DNA of 64,000 nucleotides, from NCBI GenBank assembly GCA_039619475.1, contig CM077115.1:414478557-414542556 (forward strand). Reading direction: 5' to 3'. The stretch's first letter is position 1. Every line of letters starts with the position of its first letter. Origin of the DNA: Icerya purchasi (taxonomy: Eukaryota > Arthropoda > Insecta > Hemiptera > Monophlebidae). The notes below the pieces were generated by a model. That model did no database searches, was not told the DNA's origin, and was given only the letters and a program-made list of their open reading frames with translations. The translations under genes were made by a program, and so were the position numbers. Of the stretch, positions 27,301 to 36,800 are shown in pieces.

Positions 27301-30300
27301 AAAATCAGAGAGCGCACGAAAAGGGTCATACAGTTATTAGTAGAAGGGGAAGATCTATGGGACACACTTCGGGACTGTGACATAATAAGAGCATTTTATG
27401 AGGGATCGGAGAAGAGAATATAAAGCGGGATAGCGTATGGAAAACGGTCCCGCGAAGTAGGAAATTGTGAGCAGAAGGAGGAAGGGAGTTTAAAGGACAA
27501 TGCGGAATAATTAAAAGAAGGAAACAGAAAAAGACTGTGAGCCAACTTTGGTGGATCCTTTAGAGAGGGCAGTCAGTGAAGATCATGGGATGTTTAATAT
27601 TTTCGCAGACCTGTGTCACATTGTGTATTGCTCACTGTCAGTGACGGAGAGACGTACAGGAGAAAAAGAAAAAGACTCCTCGCGATAGTGAAGAATTTGT
27701 AAAACCAAAAATTTTCCCTCCCCATTTCGGTCGGCATAGAATACTTTGGTCTGGTCGTTAATATTCGCCGTAAAAGAAGCTTTATGTATTTTAGCGGTTG
27801 TTGAATTATTATTATTTTTTTTTTACATTATTAGAGAACACAGATTGAATATACATCGTACAATTCACTGAATGATTCGGATGTTTCAAATTAATGCGGG
27901 AATAATTTTAAAAACACTCAAACATACTCCAGGAGGTACCTTTTTTTTTTTTTTTTGCGACTTTTTCTTCATTTCAAAACTTGCGACAATTGCGAATTAT
28001 TTCATCACGTACATTCTCCATAATTAACTATATACATGCAAAGAAGAAAAAAAGGGTTAAACTTATATCCATCTCTCTATTTCTCTTTATTAATTATAAG
28101 TTTAACTTATCTGTTTTCGGTAATCTATTATGCGTTAAAATATTATTATTAATATTATTGCTACTATTATTAATATTCCACCCGCAGCAATTATAGCGTT
28201 TTATTTACCGCGCTGGTGCTTGCATTTATTTAATTTATAATCGAAAATAATTAAGGGTTCATAAAGGACGCATACAACGTATAAGAAACAAAATCTTGTT
28301 ATGCGCACGGTAACAACGGTGAAAGAGAATATACTGCAAATTTTATGTTGGCGATAGCGAAAGGCCCAAAAAAAAAGAAGAAAAAAGAAAAAAAGGTCCA
28401 CGATTAGGTGCTGACTGACTCAGCGAGAAGGTTTTCACGTGCGTCTGTATATATAGATGTGAATTTCGTCCTACAGCACTTTTGATTGCAGTGAAATTGC
28501 CGGCGGAAATTTTACAATAGAAAAAAAAAGCTGTGTTTAATTCGTAGCACTTCACCGAGTTTTAGTCAAATTATGATTGACGTGGCTCAAAAGATTTTAA
28601 AAGTATTCAGTAAATCTAAACGAATGATAGATTCGAAAACAAACAATCGCATCATTACAATGTTCAATAAAACTTACATTGTGAGAATACGGCGCAATCG
28701 ACTTAATAGTACATTTTAAACTGCCATTATATTAGATAAGATAATAGAAAAAACCAAAAATAACGAGGAAAAAAATGTTATTAAATGTTGGCTTGAACTT
28801 TTAAAATCGGTAACGTACCACCACGCATATTTCCGTTTATATGGGGTTCTGACCTTTAAGGCGCACCATTTTGTAATTAAACACGCGTCTTTTAGTTGGT
28901 TTTCCCAAAAGCGAGATATGCACGCGGAACTTGTTTTTTAATTACATCATTTGGCACCTGTCTATCCGGTATTCCACATCAAAAAGTTTGCTTTGATTTA
29001 TCAAACTAATTCACTTTTTTCTTCAGCAGAATGAGATTTTTCTTTCTTTAGAATTCGAGACATGGAAAAGTTCTTATCTCTCTGCGTAACCTTATGCTGT
29101 TTAGGAGAATCAGACGACGTTCCCCATCGTAGTTGTCAACATAGTCGCCCAACGCGATCTTTAGTGCAGTTTTGTGCCCAGTTCTTCGTCACTGTAAGTC
29201 CTGTTTGCATTCAGAAATTAATAGGTAACCATGGACATATCCTCTGAAATACATCCAATGCCAATGCAATCGAATATATCTCCGTTCGCGCGTTTTTTTC
29301 CCCATTAAATATTTGCTTTTTATTTTTTACCTCCGGAGTTGTAAGAAAAATCAAGCAATGTGTTTATGCGTTCTCGAATGAAAGTAATCAGCTGCTTTTA
29401 ATTGTCACAGACTATCTCTCGCTCTATTCAGATTGACTTTTCACGGATTCCCAGCGTCTTTATTGAGAAAGTAATCAGACTAATCAACCGTTCAGTCTCG
29501 CCTGGTTTTTTTCAAAATTCTCTTCCTTTTGAATTTTTCAGTCCGAGAATTTTCATCTTTAAGGATTATGACGCGACGTATTATGTCCTTTCTTTTCCAA
29601 TTCTCAGAACTACTTTATCTATTTAGTCGAATTCTCGCCTTCTTTGCTATCATAATCTCAGCAGTTTTACTATTTCATGTTCATTTTGATTTTCATTTTA
29701 CCGCTTTTTTGAATGATTTCGAATGTTCTTTTATTTCTACTAAATATTCTCAATTCTCGAGTCTTAGTTTTCCTGTACAATGCGCCCTTTCGTCTTCTCG
29801 TGTATACACTGTTTTAAATATCTACTTTCATTTTTTAGAAAATAATTTTCATTGATTATAGTAAAGAAAAAAAAAAAGTGAACAACGAAATTATTCGTAT
29901 TTGAAAAAATAACTGACAATAATGCTATTCCGGAAGTCAGATACGAACTGAAAAACATCTTGAATAAAATTATCGTTTTGATTTATGATAGAAAAAGCAA
30001 GAAACGGTTATTTTGCGAAAAGCAATTAAACCAAAAGAAATGGCTTAATTAAGAGTCACCCGTTCATATTGCGTAATCAAGTACATACCGTCGTCTCTAC
30101 ACTTTGTAAATTGCTCATTTTGTAGTTTCGAAAACGGTTAGGTTGAAAAAATTTGGCGAAAGTTCAACCTTTTACATATTTTTCGACATCAAATTATTTA
30201 ATGCGATTGTTAATTATACATGCTTCGTAAAACAACATAAAAAAATAACATTAAATACGATATATGTATATGTGTAAACTATCTCAGCATTTCTTATTAC

Positions 30301-30771
30301 GGTAACCAGAATGAAATATTAATGAGCGCTGGAGTTGACCTATGTCGTAATTGTTGATCGAGCCAGTCTTACGGGAATTATCGCTAGGGACTAATGTGCA
30401 CGTTCGAGTATATCTGTTCAGCATATAAACATTATCGTCTTACCTAACCGATTACTTATGTGTGCTACCTTTTCTTTATATTAAGCGTCACAGAGTGTCT
30501 GTGCAATAGTAATTGCGTATGTCGATGGTTTTTTTTTTTTTTTTTAATTTTAGCCGCATTTTTAATCCTTTCAGAAGTTAGAAGCGACATTTTTTGACGA
30601 GTTTTTTTTTGTTTTTTTTTTTTAAAAAATAAGTTGCGGGTCTCACAAGACATACTGTCTGTTTGTGGGTGCCCGACGCTCTTATCATCGTTTATTTGTA
30701 AATAAAGTTATAATACTTCTTGACATTTAATTTACATTATAAACAGGACATATATCATCACATTGACGTCC

Positions 30772-30815
<44 letters not shown>

Positions 30816-33800
30816 CGATTCTCCACCATTTACCCATGTACAATTAAGAACTTACTGTTACTTATTTATGCTATCAACCAGCCCCACTGCTTAATTATTA
30901 GTTTCCAAAGTCTTATCTCTGCGTTCATTAAATCTTCTGGAATTCACACCAGCAATTTAATTAATACTGCCTCATCAGTGTTGTCTATCTTGCTATTTAT
31001 ACCTTTCGATCGAGTGTATAGTACGCCTCCCTATGATTCCTTCTACCTTTTTTCGTCGAAGATAATGGCATGTTATCGGTCTTATGCTCAAGTAGCCGGT
31101 GGTAATAACGTAACATCTTTGGAAACATTTCTTTTTTTTCTCTCCACCAGCTGATGTTACTACTAACCGGATCTTTTTTAGGGATTATTATCTTTAAGCA
31201 TCATCTCTTTTGCTGATTACTTATCTTTTTTTAAATTCAAAAGTCAAATTTTTCCTTTAATCCAATAATTTTTGCGAATTTACTTAATCTTTCGTCTTTG
31301 AATGCGAATAATTTTTCGCTGTTATCATCAGTTACTGCTGTCAAATATCACATCACCGATCAAAAGCTAGCTGGTAACCGCACCTCTGATATTCTTTGAT
31401 GAGTGTATATTTGCTAATACAGAAGTTGTTGATAATTAAATATTTCAAACTTACACACGGTGAATATAATTAGGAAAATAATTTACGATAGGCGCCGTGT
31501 TTGAAAAATTAATGATTAAATAATTTTTTAAACGCGGAGTCTATCGTAAATTGTGTTCATATTTGTTATGTGCCCTTCTTTTGTGTGTAGTCCGTAAATT
31601 TTTAAAAACGTTTTAGACATAGTATCCAGACTGCTTTTATCGTGCTTTTACAGCATGTCAGTGTGTTGATGTTCCCTGAACTCTAACATGTATATCTGTA
31701 GGTGGCTTAAAACTCGCTTGGGTTTACGATGTATTCTACCGCGGTCGTGACCATATTTCTGGGCGGAGATTTCTTTTTTCTCAAGTTGTGACTATCTGCG
31801 ATTTTACGCAACTGTGATATAATCGCAGATATGTAAAGCGGTCAGCAACGACATAAGAGTTTTCCTTTTAACACTTTCTTCTTACTTTGGCCATACTTTC
31901 ATTTTCATACTAGCTACTATTATACTCGGTTCCTACTCTCTCGGTAACTCTTGTCATCTTTTTTTCTAAATAACTGCTCTTGTGATTTCCTTTGTTTTTT
32001 TTCTGTATTTTCCGTTTTGATAGATAGTCGTCCAGCAAGCGCTATATAAAATAGGGTGAGGGTACGAACGTAATGCTGACAGTGTGTCAACAGGGGGTTG
32101 TATTCTTACTTTGGCTGCAAAAACAAAACCTTCCTGTTATCGGACTACACAAAATTAATAGTGGCATTATTACAGATAATTCTATTTTTACCATGTATTC
32201 GACTGGATTATTGTTACTATTATTAAATGATTTTGTGGGCTATCAAGGCCGCTGAAATGACTTTCATGTGTCGCATAAGAATGGAAATTAACAGGAGTTT
32301 ACGAATATGCAAGTATCTCGGTACAGTACTACATATTAAACTTACGTATTGAAAACTACCTATTCGACTACGTAAGTGGCTATTTTTCTGCTGATCATTT
32401 TTACACGGATTACACTTATAGGACTGTCTGCATCCGCCTGTACTTGGGTTCGGTATTACGCACTTACTGGAGTGGTATAGCGGCAAATTATTAATATACG
32501 TTCTATAAGGAATTTACAATGAACTGTATAATTTCGAGCAGGGGTTTATTATTAACCTTTAAAAATTTTGAATTTATGAGAGTAAATTTAATGCAAGTGT
32601 AACTGGAATAACCAGAAGATCATCTTCCCCACGATTTGGAAAATTCCAATATATAACGGCACAATATTATTTAATAGCCTGCGCTTCGTGATATAAAAGT
32701 AACTTTAGTAAATTATAAAAGAAGGCCTAAATGCCCTTTTTCTAATATGTTAAAAACAATATACATATTTTAGTTATTAATGCGTTTTGTGAATGTAGGA
32801 CAGAAAGAAGGCAGACTTCTGAAAAATCAGAATCTGGGAGGATAAAAGAGGCACCGACAGATCTGTTCGAACCCTTCTGTAAATACGGTTACATGAGATG
32901 AAAATTGAAGATTAATAGCACTGTGGAATTCCTGTCTAATTAGGGTCTGTGGAAGAAATTTGGAGAGAGACGCATGGTAAACATTTTAGGAGGATGGCAG
33001 AGTTACCGGTGAAATTTAAAAAAAAAAAATAGGGCAGATTGCCAAATTGTGTAGCAGAAAAAAGGAACTAAGCCAAAGAGAGATGGGGGATTCTTATAAT
33101 TTCTCACGCATATTTATTTTTTTCTTCTCATACTAAATTATTTATCGCTAAAATAGTGTTTTAGAGCTCGATATTAATAATTCGACGGTTCGTATTTAAT
33201 TATACATATGACCAATGTTGTGATGGAATATGGAGAAGTTGCATATAGTTTTTTCATACAAAATTGCTCTGCCAATATGCGCCTTTTTCTTTCACTACTT
33301 TGCCATATCTTCCGTATTTCCCCGGGACATTTGTTTACGCGGTCTGTAATTCGTTGTTACTAGAGATATCGCCATTAATTAATACTATTATTACGATTTG
33401 TTTAGTCAGCGTTCATTATACTTAACGAAAAGTGAAACTGGAGCTCGACGTAATCTTAATAGCCCTGCTACGCCCTCCATCGGTAACTACTCGTAGTAAT
33501 TTATTACGTGCGGATATTTCAGAAGATAACACAACGTTCGTCTATTTGACCGCGTAGAGATCTCCTTTACCTCACAGCAGGTTCTTTTGATCTTCTCCTT
33601 CCACAGGAACTTTCCAGGTTCTCTTTATTACCTGTATACATTCATCTGACGAACGATATTCGAAACTGTTTACTATTTCCTTTAAATTTACCAACTTATT
33701 CGCTTGCAATGTAAAGATTCGATCTTCCGACGGTCTCCATATAGGTGAGTGCTTGGTGGGACCTATTAAAAGAGTAGAGTAACCGCAATGTCTCTGTATG

Positions 33801-36800
33801 ATGTAAAAACACAAAAAATTATTTCGCATTTTTTTGTTTTTTCTTCTTTAATGTTTCAGCAAAAATAGGTTGATAAAATCGGTAAATTAGAACTGTCCCC
33901 ATTATACAATGGCGCGATTATTATACGTGTACATAGTTGTTTTTGTTAGACGAGTGAGAATTATTATTAGGTATTCTACGAAAATCGAATTTATCCCTAT
34001 TTTCTCGGTAATGTTAAGTAGCGTTCCTAGGGGGGGGGGGGGGGAGACGAACTAAGAATAAAAGAACTAAATTTCCCAGTCTGTTGTTCTTATCCTTGGT
34101 TCCTTTATTTCAGCTGTCTCCAATCGAATTAGGTTCTAGTTCGTTGTCTCTTCTTCCCATTGTGTCTGGGCAATGGTCCATAGTTGATGCGCCCAAAAAA
34201 AAAAAAAAAAAAACTAAATATTTTGAATGGCAGTTCATTTTATAGAAAAACATTTCACGAATTTTCTAGTTAGGTCGATTAGATTCTTTGTTTTGGTAAG
34301 TGTAGTCACTGAAGAACGTATTTTTTTGGCCTTGCCGACGGCGTTTTAACACTATCTCGATACCGGTTACGGATAAAAATAGAATAATAATTTAGTTTTC
34401 TTCCAGGTGTATTATTTTTCTTTTTTTCTTTTTTTTTTCTTCGCATATTTCGTTGGTTTTTTTAGGTTTTCCACTTTTTTCGAAACTCGCATTAGCGGAC
34501 ATAATGAATTATCGCAATCTGCAGTCTTGCTGCAGTTGCTACCGTGCGTCATGATGTTCAGTGTTCTCATTCGTTATGCGTCATGCGTGTGTCCAAGCAT
34601 GCGGTATAATTATCTGTAATTTGGATTTTGAAATGGCCGAGTTTACTGCCCGTGCCAGCTTTACTGTTTATTAATACCGGGAAAGAATTATCACTTGAAG
34701 CAGAATATTAAACTGTGAACCATGTGAACCGTGTCCAAGCAGTATTTTACATATTTACTCTGGTACCGTCGCGAGATGTCGTAAGCTTATATAGCGTGTT
34801 TGTTTCATCTGTACGAATTAATTGGGCAACAGTTCCTGGAAATTTACTCGAATTCATTCTATCATATTCAAACGGGACCCCTGAGGGCGCGGGGGGGACT
34901 TTATAACGGGTTTGAAATGGTCGATTTTTCGTTTTTAGTTCATTTTCCCTAACACGCGAAAGTTTGCTAAATTATTATACGAATGGAAATTGTTAAATAA
35001 TAAACTGTTCGTATACGGTAAATGTCTGGAAGAGGAAACTTCAGTTTCGGAATGAATAAAGTTTAGAAGTGTCTATTCTGGCGTTACATTAAGCAAGGAA
35101 CTTCGTGAAACGATATAAAAAAATTTGGTGATTTTTAAAAGATAAAAAACGTCGGTTATTAAGAATAGCGAAATTATTACAGAATACACAGTTGAATTGA
35201 GAATATATTACAAATAAATAAATTAATAATTAAATAAATAATCGTCCAATGTTGCAGTTACTTAACGTTATATTTGCGTTATATGAATTTCCATTCACTG
35301 CTTAATATAACATTTTTTATTTTTAAATTGGAAACATTAAAACTTTGTAAACATTTTTGAAAAACAATTAAAATTATTTAAAAATATTTATTTCAATTAT
35401 TAATTTATCTATTTGTAATATATTTGCAGTTTACGCTAAGTAGAAACCAGTGTAACGAATTGAGGATAATTACGATAATAAAACGGTTATTCAAAAAGGA
35501 CCTATTAATTAAAGAAGGGGGGTAAGTGTGTATTAAATTCTGCAAAATTATCCGATACCGGCGAAGAGACTTCGAAAGAATAGTAAAAATGAAAATGAAA
35601 ATTATCGGAGTCGAACAAAAAGTTGTAAAACAGACACGCAGGGGCGGATTAAAGATTTACGAGGCCGGGGATTAATCTTGAATGAAGGGTTCTCTTTGAA
35701 GAAAAAAGTGGTGCATTATCATATATGAGCAAGCAAACAAGCAGAAAAAAAAAACGATAAAATTCTTTAAAAAATCAACTTTCTTACCCTAACAAGCTGA
35801 ATACAGTACATAAATTAAACATCAAATAAGGAATTTTATATCTACTTGTTAATATTTGTAATTTTTTATTAATAACACTATCTTTTTCTACAAAAAAACT
35901 AAAAAATAATAATCTTTTTTTTTCTTTTTAAATTAGAATAAAAACTTTATTTATAACGCGTTATGTACGGATCCATTTTCATTGAATTCTGTTTTGGAAT
36001 TTCCTTGAACGCGGATGAAAAAAAAAGCTGTAGTAGTATAACCGGCGCCTATTTTATAATTTTTACGACAATCCGGTCAATGCTCTTCTTTTACCGGTAG
36101 ATTTCTCAGTATACTTTCATCCCTTAGTATTGCTGGGGACAGCTATACACTTCAAACTACCGTTGAAATTTCATTTCTATAAATATAATACAGCGATACC
36201 AAAATAAGACGTTGAGAATAATTAATGCTGCTTGATACACACGGTAATTAATAAAACTCTCCAGCGAGATCTTAACACTCATTATATAATAAGAGAGGTT
36301 ATTGCAAAATCAGCCGCAAGACACATCGAAAGACTTCAAATTCATACGAACGTCCGATAACATTATTGAATAATCCAACGGAGACACGTCGGCTGTGCAG
36401 GAAGAAGCCATTAGACTTAAGTGCTTAACTTAAGTTTGGGTCCTACGTCAGTGATCGTTCAAGTGTTTAGAGTATGCAATAGAATCTAGTGATAGCCAAC
36501 GGGTATAGATTAGCAAAAAAAAAGAAAAAAAACAAAATTAATTTTTCTTCACGCACGAATGCCGAATTCCTTCTATCTCTCTATTCAACCTAATGCCTTA
36601 TTCCCTTGGTTTTTCAATTTTTCTTCTCTGCGGCGTTCAACTTTCTCTGCAATTTGTCGTCTACAGTTTGGACGCAGTTTGCTTTTCCTGATGCATCTCT
36701 TTTCCGCTTATCTCTTGTTTTTTACTCTGTTCCCTCCACCGTTCTACTGGCAACTTTATAGTTGACCATGATCAAATTTTATTCGAGTGTTCTTGCATCG

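Noticed and set aside
29062..29247. Plus-strand frame starting MEKFLSLCVTLCC with a GTAAGT after codon 44
   Set aside because: Could mimic a signal-peptide exon, but the sequence after the hydrophobic start has no family pattern and no second exon was found.
33572..33829. 85-codon minus-strand frame considered as a missing takeout exon
   Set aside because: Lacks the PCK...C pattern; the true exon 2 was found at 26149-26241 with matching phases.
34030..34044. 15-base G run as a G-quadruplex or regulatory site
   Set aside because: A homopolymer next to a truncated LINE end; no loops or conserved context, and such runs are prone to assembly error.
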